From Bacteroidales bacterium (lineage in GTDB: Bacteria > Bacteroidota > Bacteroidia > Bacteroidales > UBA10428), in assembly GCA_016936215.1 (NCBI GenBank), contig JAFGPL010000134.1:1-54464 (forward strand): DNA of 54,464 nt, read 5' to 3'. Position numbers and translations under genes: made by a program. Within the stretch, counting starts at the first letter, position 1, and each line of letters starts with the position of its first letter. The notes beneath the pieces were generated by a model. It did no database searches and was not told the DNA's origin. It saw only the letters and a program-made list of their open reading frames with translations. This document shows, in pieces, positions 34,794 to 43,906 of the stretch.

Positions 34794-35518
34794 CCATCAT
34801 TGAAAAAAATAAACTAATAACACTAAGCTGGGATACTCAATTTTTTGGATATCAGATAGCACAGGTAAGCTTTGACAATCTTGGTATTAATATTATTGAC
34901 AATATTATATACGAGATAAAAGCAAAAAAAATTCGTTTGACTTATTTCATTGTTCTTCCGGATGATTTGGTGCTAAACAAGATTATTGAAGAATTGGGAG
35001 GGATTCTTGTTGACCGGAAAACTCTTTTTTCCAAGAGAAGCCAGCCTCACAATGAATTCAAAAATAAAATATTGGAATTCGAAGATTCTGAACCTGATGA
35101 AAACCTGATTGAACTTGCCTTGGAGGCCGGCTTGTTTTCACGGTTCAGGAAAGACAGCAATTTCAAGAATTCTGAATACGAGAGATTGTATCGTGAATGG
35201 CTGATTAACTCCCTAAATAAAAAAATTGCTTTTAAGACCCTGGTTGCTGTAAACGATGGCTATATAACCGGTTTGACTACCCTGGGTGAAAAAAATCAAC
35301 ATGCTGATATTGGTTTGGTTGCAGTTAATAAAAAATTCGGAGGACAAGGAATTGGAACCGATTTGATAAGGTTTGCCGATAACCTTGCATACGAAATGAA
35401 TTTTTCTGAAATAAAAGTTGTGACTCAATTACAGAATACCCCTGCATGTAACCTATATAAGAAATGTAATTTTGAAATAGAAAGCATCGTTAATATCTAT
35501 CACTTCTGGCAAATCTAA
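34790..35518 (+). CDS. wecD: WecD-like GNAT acetyltransferase (dTDP-4-amino-4,6-dideoxygalactose N-acetyltransferase type)
   Basis: The 242-residue GNAT has an N-terminal segment KLITLSWDTQFFGYQIAQV, as in WecD (a W-D-x-x-F-F-G-Y/F start), and the acetyl-CoA site KKFGGQGIGTDLI with ACNLYKKCNFE near the end. WecD acetylates the 4-amino group to give dTDP-Fuc4NAc. The two following genes are its usual partners WecE and WecF, which supports the name more than similarity alone. Confidence 0.78.
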   Translation: MAIIEKNKLITLSWDTQFFGYQIAQVSFDNLGINIIDNIIYEIKAKKIRLTYFIVLPDDLVLNKIIEELGGILVDRKTLFSKRSQPHNEFKNKILEFEDSEPDENLIELALEAGLFSRFRKDSNFKNSEYERLYREWLINSLNKKIAFKTLVAVNDGYITGLTTLGEKNQHADIGLVAVNKKFGGQGIGTDLIRFADNLAYEMNFSEIKVVTQLQNTPACNLYKKCNFEIESIVNIYHFWQI

Positions 35519-35548
35519 AATAATGGAAACAAAAATTTAAATTTTACT

Positions 35549-36667
35549 ATGATACCTTTCAATAAACCCTATCTTACAGGAAAAGAGATGCACTACATTT
35601 ACCAGGCCGTATATTCCGGAAAAATTTCAGGGAATGGTTTGTTTACAAAAAAGTGTCAGCGCCTTTTTGAAGAACATTATGGATTCAAGAAAGCGCTTCT
35701 TACCACCTCTTGCACAGATGCCCTTGAAATGTGTGCAATTCTGGCAGAAATAAAAACCGGTGATGAAGTTATTATGCCTTCATATACTTTTGTTTCCACT
35801 GCGATTGCATTTGTAAGACAAGGAGCAAAAATAATCTTTGCCGATAGTCGGAATGATCACCCGGGTATTGATGAGAATAAAATCGAGGAATTAATTTCTT
35901 CAAAGACCAAAGCTATTGTTCCAGTGCATTATGCAGGTGTTGCCTGCAATATGGACAAGATAATGGATATAGCCTCAAAATACAACCTGCTTGTAATTGA
36001 AGATGCTGCACAGGCTATTGATTCTGCATACAAGGGGAAGGCTTTGGGCAGCATTGGTCATATGGCAGCATTTTCTTTTCATGAAACCAAAAATATCAAT
36101 GCGGGTGAGGGAGGTCTGTTAGCTATTAATGATGAGCGTTTTATCAGAAGGTCTGAAATAATATGGGAGAAAGGTACGAACCGGGCAGAATTCTTCAGGG
36201 GTGAAGTCAATAAATATGGTTGGGTTGATACGGGTTCTTCATTTCTTCCTTCCGAAATTATTGCTGCCTATTTATGGGCCCAACTCGAAAACCTTGAAAA
36301 CATACAAACAAAAAGGAAAAAGATATGGGAGAAATATTATAATGGATTATCTGAATGGGCAGGGAAAAATGGCGTAAGATTGCCGTTTATACCTGATTAT
36401 GCAACAAATAACGGACATATGTTTTACCTGGTTTGTAAAACTGCCGGCCAAAGGAGTGACTTGATTAAAAGGTTGAAAGACAATGATATTCTTGCTGTTT
36501 TTCATTATTTGAGCCTTCATAAAAGCAATTATTATAAAGATATTCATGGTGACAGAAAATTAGAAAATTCAGATTTTTATACAGATAACCTGGTACGTCT
36601 GCCTCTATATTACGAACTTGAAGAACAGGATATTGATAATATAATAAAGACCATTACATTGAAATAA
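35549..36667 (+). CDS. wecE: dTDP-4-amino-4,6-dideoxygalactose transaminase
   Basis: The 372-residue PLP aminotransferase has IPFNKPYLTGKEMHYI, TSCTDALEM, PSYTFVSTA, EDAAQAID and the Schiff-base K181 in FSFHETKN-INAGEGG. These are very specific to WecE/RffA. It transfers the amino group of glutamate to C4 of dTDP-4-keto-6-deoxyglucose. The dTDP-glucose dehydratase and thymidylyltransferase that make the substrate are not in this window. Confidence 0.93.
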   Translation: MIPFNKPYLTGKEMHYIYQAVYSGKISGNGLFTKKCQRLFEEHYGFKKALLTTSCTDALEMCAILAEIKTGDEVIMPSYTFVSTAIAFVRQGAKIIFADSRNDHPGIDENKIEELISSKTKAIVPVHYAGVACNMDKIMDIASKYNLLVIEDAAQAIDSAYKGKALGSIGHMAAFSFHETKNINAGEGGLLAINDERFIRRSEIIWEKGTNRAEFFRGEVNKYGWVDTGSSFLPSEIIAAYLWAQLENLENIQTKRKKIWEKYYNGLSEWAGKNGVRLPFIPDYATNNGHMFYLVCKTAGQRSDLIKRLKDNDILAVFHYLSLHKSNYYKDIHGDRKLENSDFYTDNLVRLPLYYELEEQDIDNIIKTITLK

Positions 36668-36668
36668 A

Positions 36669-37841
36669 ATGGGTGAAAATAAAATTTCAATTTTACATAT
36701 TGCTTCTGATGAAAAGTTTATTAATGCAGCAAATTATATTTTTGAAAAAGCTTTTCCCGGATGCAATCACTTTCTGATTCCACACCCAAGGTTTAAAGGT
36801 TATTTAACTTATGTTGAGAAAGGAAACAATATTGAACTGGTGCCTTTTGGCAAAGGTTTGATAAAGATGCTTGCCGGTAAGACTAAAAATTACAGATGTG
36901 TTGTATTACATGGCATCACAGAAATAAACAGCACAGTTTTCTTACAATCCAAAGAAAGGGATAAGTTTATCGGAATATTGTGGGGCGCTGAATTATATAC
37001 CGAAGAGAATTTTTCCGAAAGAAGACTGAAAGGACCTTTGACTTCAGCTATATTGCTGCCTGAAAAAGAGGAAAAGTATCGGGAAAAACTGAAAAAAATT
37101 ATTGGAAAGATGGTTAGATTTAACCCGGCAACGATTAAAGATGCTGCAAAAATGGCCGCATCTGAGCTGCAATATTTCTGTGTGCCATATGTAGAGGAAT
37201 TTAATCTTTTCAAAGATAAGAAACTGATTCAGGAAAACTGTAATTTTATTCCTTTTACATATTATCCGCTGGAGTATATTCTAAAAGGTCATGAAACATC
37301 TGTCGTTTATGGAAATGATATTCTAGTCGGGAACTCGGCATCGTTTACCTGTAATCATCTTGAAGCATTCAGTTTTTTGAGTGAAATTGGAATTGAAAAC
37401 AGAAAAATTATTGTGCCGTTAAGTTATGGTGATTCTGAATATGCAGATTATATTCAAGCAAAAGGTAATGAGATTTATAATGGGAATTTTGAATCATTAC
37501 GCAATTTCATACCCTTACAATCATACATCAATGTGATGCTCCGTTGCGGCATTGTAATTATGAATCATTACCGGCAACAGGCACTTGGCAATATATTTAT
37601 GATGTTATGGCTGGGAAGCAGGGTTTATCTTAATGAATCGAATTCTGTCTATCATTATTTAAAACGTATTGGGATCATCGTTTTCTCCATCGGGAAAGAC
37701 CTGAACAAAGACAATCCTTCAGTGCTTGAAAACCTTTCTTTGCAGGAGATTGAACAAAACAGGGCAATCCTTAAAAAGACCATGGAAGAAAAACAGGTAA
37801 TCAACACTTTAAAGGATGCAATCAGTAATTATTTCCAATAA
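36669..37841 (+). CDS. wecF: TDP-Fuc4NAc transferase (WecF, family GT56)
   Basis: The 390-residue protein matches the GT56 pattern: ILHIASDEKFINAANYIFEK at the start, GILWGAELYTE, VGNSASFTCNHLEAF, VPLSYGDSEYADYI and HYRQQALGNIFMMLWLGSRVYLNE. In enterobacteria WecF adds Fuc4NAc to complete the lipid III of enterobacterial common antigen. Here it should add the same sugar to the locus's own lipid-linked unit. It begins one base after wecE, and the wecD-wecE-wecF order completes a Fuc4NAc module. Confidence 0.92.
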   Translation: MGENKISILHIASDEKFINAANYIFEKAFPGCNHFLIPHPRFKGYLTYVEKGNNIELVPFGKGLIKMLAGKTKNYRCVVLHGITEINSTVFLQSKERDKFIGILWGAELYTEENFSERRLKGPLTSAILLPEKEEKYREKLKKIIGKMVRFNPATIKDAAKMAASELQYFCVPYVEEFNLFKDKKLIQENCNFIPFTYYPLEYILKGHETSVVYGNDILVGNSASFTCNHLEAFSFLSEIGIENRKIIVPLSYGDSEYADYIQAKGNEIYNGNFESLRNFIPLQSYINVMLRCGIVIMNHYRQQALGNIFMMLWLGSRVYLNESNSVYHYLKRIGIIVFSIGKDLNKDNPSVLENLSLQEIEQNRAILKKTMEEKQVINTLKDAISNYFQ

Positions 37842-37913
37842 TTTTCTCCATTTTAATATTATTTCATAAGAAATGAAAATTGCAATAAAGAATGGTAATT
37901 AATCTCGTTTTAC

Positions 37914-39047
37914 ATGGACAGTCAGGATAAGAAAAAAATATTGTTAGTTACCAATGCATTTTATCCGGAAATCTCCCCGCGAAGTTTCAGGGCGACCGAA
38001 CTTGCAAAAGAGTTTTGCAGGCAGGGACATAAGGTTGTTGTATATACCAAATTAAGGGACCATGATTACACAGGCTTTCTGAAAGAACATGATATTAAGC
38101 TTAGAATGTTGGGAAAATCCCGGTTTCCTAAAATTCCGGATTTCAAACATAAACCATTTTCTGTGATTGGAAGGATTATTTCTAGGCTTTTGTTAATCTT
38201 GTTCGAGTATCCTGCCATTGAAGATATGTTTAAGATTAAAAGATATCTGAAAAAAGAAAATAGTTTTAACCTGATGATATCATTCGCTGTGCCTTTCCCC
38301 GTTCATTGGGGAGTGGCCTGGTCAAGGACCAGGAATCACAAAATAGCTGATACATGGGTAGCTGATTGCGGCGATCCGTATATGGGTGACGTACTGGACT
38401 CTTTTAAAAAGCTATTCTATTTCGCTTACCTTGAAAAATGGTTTTGCAGAAAAGCTGATTATATTTCTATTCCGGTTGAAAGTGCGATACCGGCATATTA
38501 TCCTGAATTTCATCATAAAATAAGGATCATACCCCAGGGATTCAATTTTGACCTGAACATCAATGGTAACAAGCATATTAATCATGCAGTCCCGGAATTT
38601 GCATATGCAGGTGGTTTTTTGCAGGGTATTCGTGACCCGGGACAATTATTACAGTATCTTTCAACAATTGAACAACCATTCAAATTTCACGTTTATACCA
38701 ATCAGCCTGAGATGCTTGGTAAATACAAGGAGATTCTTAAAGGGAAATTATATGTTTATGAATATATCCCCAGGGATGAGTTGCTGAAAGTTCTTTCTAA
38801 CATGGATTTTTTAATTAATTTCGACAACAATACCTCGTTAAATGTGCCAAGCAAGCTAATTGATTATGCTTTGACAAATCGTCCGGTTTTAAATATTAAT
38901 ATACAATTTATCCCTGAAAACTTCAGGGCATTTCTGAATAAAGATTATAGTGAAAAAATGAAATTGCCCGAACCGGAACGATACCACATCAGAAATGTTT
39001 CGAAAAAATTTCTTGATCTGATAAAAATTGAAAACAGCAATAAATAA
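37914..39047 (+). CDS. Family 4-like (GT-B) glycosyltransferase
   Basis: The 377-residue protein has LLVTNAFYPEISPRSFRATELAKEF (N-domain of GT4 enzymes), IIPQGFNFD and FAYAGGFLQGIRDPGQLL at the domain linker. NFDNNTSLNVPSKLIDYALT is the nucleotide-sugar-binding region, without the classic E-x7-E at full strength. The final 20 bases overlap the polymerase gene. Confidence 0.83.
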   Translation: MDSQDKKKILLVTNAFYPEISPRSFRATELAKEFCRQGHKVVVYTKLRDHDYTGFLKEHDIKLRMLGKSRFPKIPDFKHKPFSVIGRIISRLLLILFEYPAIEDMFKIKRYLKKENSFNLMISFAVPFPVHWGVAWSRTRNHKIADTWVADCGDPYMGDVLDSFKKLFYFAYLEKWFCRKADYISIPVESAIPAYYPEFHHKIRIIPQGFNFDLNINGNKHINHAVPEFAYAGGFLQGIRDPGQLLQYLSTIEQPFKFHVYTNQPEMLGKYKEILKGKLYVYEYIPRDELLKVLSNMDFLINFDNNTSLNVPSKLIDYALTNRPVLNINIQFIPENFRAFLNKDYSEKMKLPEPERYHIRNVSKKFLDLIKIENSNK

Positions 39048-40293
39048 ATATCCTGAGGCGCATACATTGCAGTTAGATAATGCAAATGCCAGAAACTATC
39101 TGATTTTATTTATTTTGTGGCCTTTTCTTGCATTTTTATTAGCACTAAAGAATTATGCCCGGAAAGAGTCGAGAATAATTGTTTATATGTTTCTGATTTA
39201 TTATGGATTTACATTTGTTAACGACAATCAGGCAGTGGATGCATACCGCTATGCATTAAGCCTCAAGGCAAATGCCCTGCTTCCTTTTTCTGACTTTTTT
39301 AAAATTGTAACAGGTATCTATGCGACCGATACCTCAATTGATATCGTTGAGCCTTTCATCTCTTTTGTTATTTCGAGGTTCACAGATTATACAGGTATTT
39401 ATTTTGCAGTTTGGGCCGGACTGTTCGGATTTTTTTATATTAAATCCATCAATTTACTTTATGAAAAGTTCAGAGAACATCCCGGATGGAATGGTATGAT
39501 TTTCCTTGCCTATTTTGTGATGGTATTACCGATTACTTCAATAAGTGGAGTAAGGATGTGGACAGCAGCCTGGATTTTTTTCTATGGTGCATATCACGTT
39601 ATTGTTTATAGAAAATCTGCATTTTTGTTGCTTGCCCTTGCATCTTCACTTGTTCACTGGAGTTTTCTCTCTGCCAATGCAGTTTTATTTATTTACTTTT
39701 TGGCCGGTAACCGGAATGTCATTTATCTGCCTTTGGCCCTGGCATCATTTGTTTTGCCGCAGCTACTTGCTCCTACTTTCAGGCTTATCTCAATGAGGTT
39801 GGGGGGAGCATTGCAAGACCGTTATGAAGGATATTCAAATGAACAGTATATCCTTGGAGTTCAGGAGTCAAACGAACAGGCTGCATGGTTTATGCAAATA
39901 GGCAATAACCTGGTTTTTTATTTCCTGATTTTAACCATTGTAATCATTCAGTTAAAATATCGAAACCTCATGAAAGAAAAGCACGAGCAAAACCTTTTCA
40001 GTTTTTTGCTTCTGTTTCTTTCACTGGTTAATTTTGGCAAGGCAATTCCATCTTTTGGCGGACGGTTTCAAATTCTGTTTTTAATCTTTGCAACTGCTTA
40101 TGTGTTTTTTTTCTTCATAAAACTGCCCGGTCAGAAACTTCATTTTCTAACATGGTTGGGAATATTGCCAATGTTTTTACATGCAGTAATTACATTTAGG
40201 ATAGGCTCAGGAACCATTAATGCACTGATTTTTGCCCCCGGAATGGGACTACCCTTTTTTGTGCCAATTTCTCTGGCTGAACTGCTGTTTTGA
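39028..40293 (+). CDS. EpsG-type polysaccharide polymerase (Wzy role)
   Basis: The 421-residue integral membrane protein has about ten helices. FTFVNDNQAVDAYRYAL after the second helix and ITSISGVRMWTAAWIFFYG are EpsG-family segments, and FGKAIPSFGGRFQILFL follows late in the protein. It should polymerise flipped repeat units in the periplasm. The first start is TTG 39028, inside the preceding gene; no ATG occurs before the first helix. Confidence 0.85.
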   Translation: MKTAINKYPEAHTLQLDNANARNYLILFILWPFLAFLLALKNYARKESRIIVYMFLIYYGFTFVNDNQAVDAYRYALSLKANALLPFSDFFKIVTGIYATDTSIDIVEPFISFVISRFTDYTGIYFAVWAGLFGFFYIKSINLLYEKFREHPGWNGMIFLAYFVMVLPITSISGVRMWTAAWIFFYGAYHVIVYRKSAFLLLALASSLVHWSFLSANAVLFIYFLAGNRNVIYLPLALASFVLPQLLAPTFRLISMRLGGALQDRYEGYSNEQYILGVQESNEQAAWFMQIGNNLVFYFLILTIVIIQLKYRNLMKEKHEQNLFSFLLLFLSLVNFGKAIPSFGGRFQILFLIFATAYVFFFFIKLPGQKLHFLTWLGILPMFLHAVITFRIGSGTINALIFAPGMGLPFFVPISLAELLF

Positions 40294-40310
40294 TATAATT
40301 GTTATTCTAA

Positions 40311-41435
40311 ATGAATAGGAACGCTATAAAGAAATCTTTTTTAAAAAACCTGTCCAACATTCCTGGTTTGAACATCAAACGTCACCTTGTTATTTTAGAA
40401 TCTGATGATTGGGGTAGCATAAGAATGCCTTCTAAAGAAGTATATGACAGCCTTGTAAGCGAAGGGTTCGATTTTTCTGCCGACGATGGTTACAGGTTTA
40501 ATAAATACGATACGTTTGCAACTTCACAGGATATTTCAATGCTGTTTGAAACATTGTCTTCTGTAAGGGACAGTGCAAATAACCCTGCCGTTATGACGCC
40601 GGTTGCTGTAGTGGCAAATCCTGATTTTAAAAAAATTGAAGAATCAGGATTTACGGAATATTTTTATGAACCCTTTACCGAAACGCTTAAGAAAACTAAA
40701 AACTGTGAAAACTCATTTAAATTATGGAAGGAAGGGATAAGTAGAAGACTTTTTGTGCCTCAGTTTCATGGTCGTGAACATCTGAATGTGAAAGTCTGGA
40801 TGATGGCCTTATCTGCAGGTCACGAAAAAACCCTTAAAGCATTTAGCCGGGGTTTCTGGGGATTATCCACTGCAAATGATCCGGAGGTTGGAGTTGAATT
40901 TCAGGCTGCCTTTGATTATTTTGATAAAGCTGACATTAATTATCATAAAGAAATTATTGCTTCAGGGGTGAGTTTATTTCATGATATTTTTGGCTATAAG
41001 CCACAATATTTTGTACCTCCCAACGGGCCGTTTAGCAATGAACTGGAACCTGTTTGCGGATCAAGCGGAATAAAGTTTATTTCGGTGCCTAAGCTGCGAA
41101 TGGAACCCCTTGGCAGTAAAAAATGGGAAAAGCACTATCATTATTTTGGGCAGAAAAGTCGCTCAGGCATTCGCTATATTACACGTAACTGCTTATTCGA
41201 ACCGTCACAACCGGGCACTGATTGGGTTGATTCATGTCTTTATGAGATTTCATGTGCTTTTCGATGGCGTAAACCGGCCATTATCAGTTCACACAGGGTC
41301 AATTATGTCGGTGCGCTTTCAGAACAAAATCGGGATAATGGTTTAAATACCTTAAAAATGCTGTTGAAAAATATAATGAAAAATTGGCCGGATGCTGAAT
41401 TTGTCACAACTGCCGAATTAGGAGAAGTTATATAA
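40311..41435 (+). CDS. NodB-like polysaccharide deacetylase homologue, tandem copy 1
   Basis: The 374-residue protein has LVILESDDWGSIRMPS, whose D32-D33 correspond to the NodB catalytic base and metal-binding Asp. The metal site is FHGREH (H153, H157), then FVPPNGPF and IISSHRVNYVG with a C-terminal His. It lacks an N-terminal signal, unlike exported deacetylases, so it may act in the cytosol on a lipid-linked sugar. It begins 17 bases after the polymerase and ends one base before its paralogue. Confidence 0.77.
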   Translation: MNRNAIKKSFLKNLSNIPGLNIKRHLVILESDDWGSIRMPSKEVYDSLVSEGFDFSADDGYRFNKYDTFATSQDISMLFETLSSVRDSANNPAVMTPVAVVANPDFKKIEESGFTEYFYEPFTETLKKTKNCENSFKLWKEGISRRLFVPQFHGREHLNVKVWMMALSAGHEKTLKAFSRGFWGLSTANDPEVGVEFQAAFDYFDKADINYHKEIIASGVSLFHDIFGYKPQYFVPPNGPFSNELEPVCGSSGIKFISVPKLRMEPLGSKKWEKHYHYFGQKSRSGIRYITRNCLFEPSQPGTDWVDSCLYEISCAFRWRKPAIISSHRVNYVGALSEQNRDNGLNTLKMLLKNIMKNWPDAEFVTTAELGEVI

Positions 41436-41436
41436 A

Positions 41437-42570
41437 ATGAGTAACATGCTAACCAGATTAAAGTCGGGTGTTGCCCGAAATATACTGAACATACCCGGCT
41501 GGCGTACCAAAAAGCGCATAGTCGTTTTTGAAAGTGACGACTGGGGCAGTATCCGCATCCCCTCAATCGAAGTCTATAAAAAATTCCTTTCAAGAGGATT
41601 TGATTTATCCGGAAGTGACTATAACAGACTTGATATGCTTGAGAGTAATGAAGACCTTGAGATGCTTTTCGGGGTATTGAACACTTTTCGCGGTTCAGAT
41701 GGAAATCCACCGGTATTTACTGCAAACTGTGTGGTTGGGAATCCCGACTTTAAGAAAATCAAACAGTCTGAATTTACCAGGTATTATTATGAGCCGGTAA
41801 ATGAAACACTTAAAAGGTATCCAAATCGCGATCAGGTTGTATTGCTCTGGAAACAAGGAGATAATAAAGGTATATTTCATCCCCAGTTTCACGGCAGGGA
41901 ACATGTCAATATTGTCAGATGGATGGACGCCTTAAAAAAAAGAACTCCTGAAATAATGTTCACATTTGACAATGAAACAACCTTTTCGGGTGAGGGTGAT
42001 TATAATTTCATGGAAGTCCTCGATTATAACTCCCCGGATGATTTGGCTGTTATGAATGAAAGTCTGGCAGAGGGATTGGATGATTTTGAGCAACTTTTCG
42101 GATACAGGTCCAAATCGTTTATACCGCCTTGCTATACCTGGAATACAGAGGTTGAAAAAGTTCTTTATGCGGGTGGTGTAAGATATATACAAGGTCTGGC
42201 GATACAATCGGTACCTACCGGTACCTATGGTAATTACAAGAAAAAATATCATTACCTGGGACAAAAAAATTCTATGGATCAACTCTACCTTATACGGAAT
42301 TGTTTTTTTGAGCCATCACTAACAAAATTAGCTGATCCGGTTGACGATTGCCTAAGGAGGATAAAGACCGCTTTTTATTGGAATAAACCGGCAATAATAA
42401 GTACTCACAGAATCAATTATATTGGAGGTTTGGAGGAAAGAAACAGGGCAGATAACCTTAATTTATTGGGTACACTTATTAAACAAATACTCAGTCACTG
42501 GCCAGAGGTTGTTTTTGTGGCTTCCGACAAATTAGGTGACTTGGTTGCCGGGAATTCAAAGGCATCATGA
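41437..42570 (+). CDS. NodB-like polysaccharide deacetylase homologue, tandem copy 2
   Basis: The 377-residue protein is a paralogue of the preceding gene, co-linear over its whole length. It has VVFESDDWGSIRIPS (D34, D35), FHGREH (H152, H156), IPPCYTWN in place of VPPNGPF, and IISTHRINYIGG. The two differ in the loop after the metal site, which suggests different sugar substrates. It too lacks a signal peptide. A deacetylase that removes N-acetyl groups would agree with the amino-sugar content of this locus. Confidence 0.77.
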   Translation: MSNMLTRLKSGVARNILNIPGWRTKKRIVVFESDDWGSIRIPSIEVYKKFLSRGFDLSGSDYNRLDMLESNEDLEMLFGVLNTFRGSDGNPPVFTANCVVGNPDFKKIKQSEFTRYYYEPVNETLKRYPNRDQVVLLWKQGDNKGIFHPQFHGREHVNIVRWMDALKKRTPEIMFTFDNETTFSGEGDYNFMEVLDYNSPDDLAVMNESLAEGLDDFEQLFGYRSKSFIPPCYTWNTEVEKVLYAGGVRYIQGLAIQSVPTGTYGNYKKKYHYLGQKNSMDQLYLIRNCFFEPSLTKLADPVDDCLRRIKTAFYWNKPAIISTHRINYIGGLEERNRADNLNLLGTLIKQILSHWPEVVFVASDKLGDLVAGNSKAS

Positions 42571-42669
42571 GGTAACTTTTAAACAAGTAATTAAAATTAC
42601 AATGGATTCGATGTCTTATCAAATAACATATGTGTTGAATAGTTATGTTATAATTTCAAATGTACTTTT

Positions 42670-43806
42670 ATGAATTCAGGACCAATAAAAATCATTTTTA
42701 CCGGGGATTTATGCCCTCATAACAGGATTGAAGAACTAGTTTTGAAATCGGATTACAAATCAGTGATTAATGATTTTGAAGATGTATTAAAAGGTAACGA
42801 TTTAATAGTTACCGATCTTGAATGCCCGCTGACAACGCGCAAAAATGGAAGAAAAAAAACTGGGCCACATCAAAAAGCTGATCCGGGCTGCATCGGGCTT
42901 TTGAAATTTTTAAACATTCGACTGGCAGCCCTTGCAAATAACCATATAATGGATTTCGGGGCAGAAGGAGCAATTGAGACAATGAAACTTTGCCATGACA
43001 ATGGTATTGATACGGTTGGTGCAGGAAAGGATATCAACGATGCAAGAATACCGTTTATTTTTGACATCAGTGATAAAAAGGTTGCAATAATAAATATGGC
43101 CGAACATGAGTTTCTTTCCTGTCCAGATAATACTTTTCAGGCTAATCCGCTCAATCCTGTTAATGCATTCTATGATATTAGTGATGCAAAAGAAAAATAC
43201 GATTATGTAATTGTTTTTGCTCATGGCGGGAATGAGTTCTATCACCTGCCATCACCACGTATCAAATCACTATACAGATTTTTTATTGACGTAGGGGCAG
43301 ATGCTGTTATATCCCATCATACCCATTGCTTTAGCGGATACGAGGTATATAAAGGTAATCCTGTCTTTTACGGCTTAGGAAATTTTATCTACGACTGGCC
43401 CGGAAGATTTAATTCCAACTGGAATAAGGGGTATATTGTGCGATTATTTCTTGAAGATAAAATCAGTTTTGAGATTATTCCATTAAAACAGGGTAATGAG
43501 TTGCCCGGGGTTTTTCATATGAGTGAAAGAGAAAGGGCAGAGTTTTTTAAAGATATTGAACACAGAAATAATATCATTGCAGATGATACAATTCTTGAAA
43601 AAGAGTTTGAAAAATACACTAAAAAAATTACACCTATGTATGACGCCTATATCGAACCATATTTTGGTAAGATATATACGGCATTAAGGCTGAGAGGATT
43701 TTTGCCAAACCTTATGACAAGAAAAAAAAGACTATTGCTGTTGAATCTTTTAAGGTGTGAGGCACATCGCGAAGTTTTGATCAGAATACTTAAAAAATAC
43801 GAGTGA
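42670..43806 (+). CDS. CapA-family (PGA_cap) metallophosphatase-like protein
   Basis: The 378-residue protein has IIFTGDLCPHNR, TDLECPLTTR, ANNHIMDFGAEG, VIVFAHGGNEFY and SHHTHCFSGYEVYKGNPVFYGLGNF, which are the metal-binding motifs of the calcineurin-like CapA fold. Known members work in poly-gamma-glutamate capsule synthesis, but many sit in ordinary polysaccharide loci with unknown roles. No signal peptide or membrane helix is seen, which differs from membrane-anchored CapA. Confidence 0.86.
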   Translation: MNSGPIKIIFTGDLCPHNRIEELVLKSDYKSVINDFEDVLKGNDLIVTDLECPLTTRKNGRKKTGPHQKADPGCIGLLKFLNIRLAALANNHIMDFGAEGAIETMKLCHDNGIDTVGAGKDINDARIPFIFDISDKKVAIINMAEHEFLSCPDNTFQANPLNPVNAFYDISDAKEKYDYVIVFAHGGNEFYHLPSPRIKSLYRFFIDVGADAVISHHTHCFSGYEVYKGNPVFYGLGNFIYDWPGRFNSNWNKGYIVRLFLEDKISFEIIPLKQGNELPGVFHMSERERAEFFKDIEHRNNIIADDTILEKEFEKYTKKITPMYDAYIEPYFGKIYTALRLRGFLPNLMTRKKRLLLLNLLRCEAHREVLIRILKKYE

Positions 43807-43906
43807 AATATTAATACAACATTTTAAAAAAAAGAGTAAATATGTCTGTCGGCATTGACTTACTTTGTGATTTTTAATTTTAGCCCTTTTTTCTAATTGA
43901 CTACAA

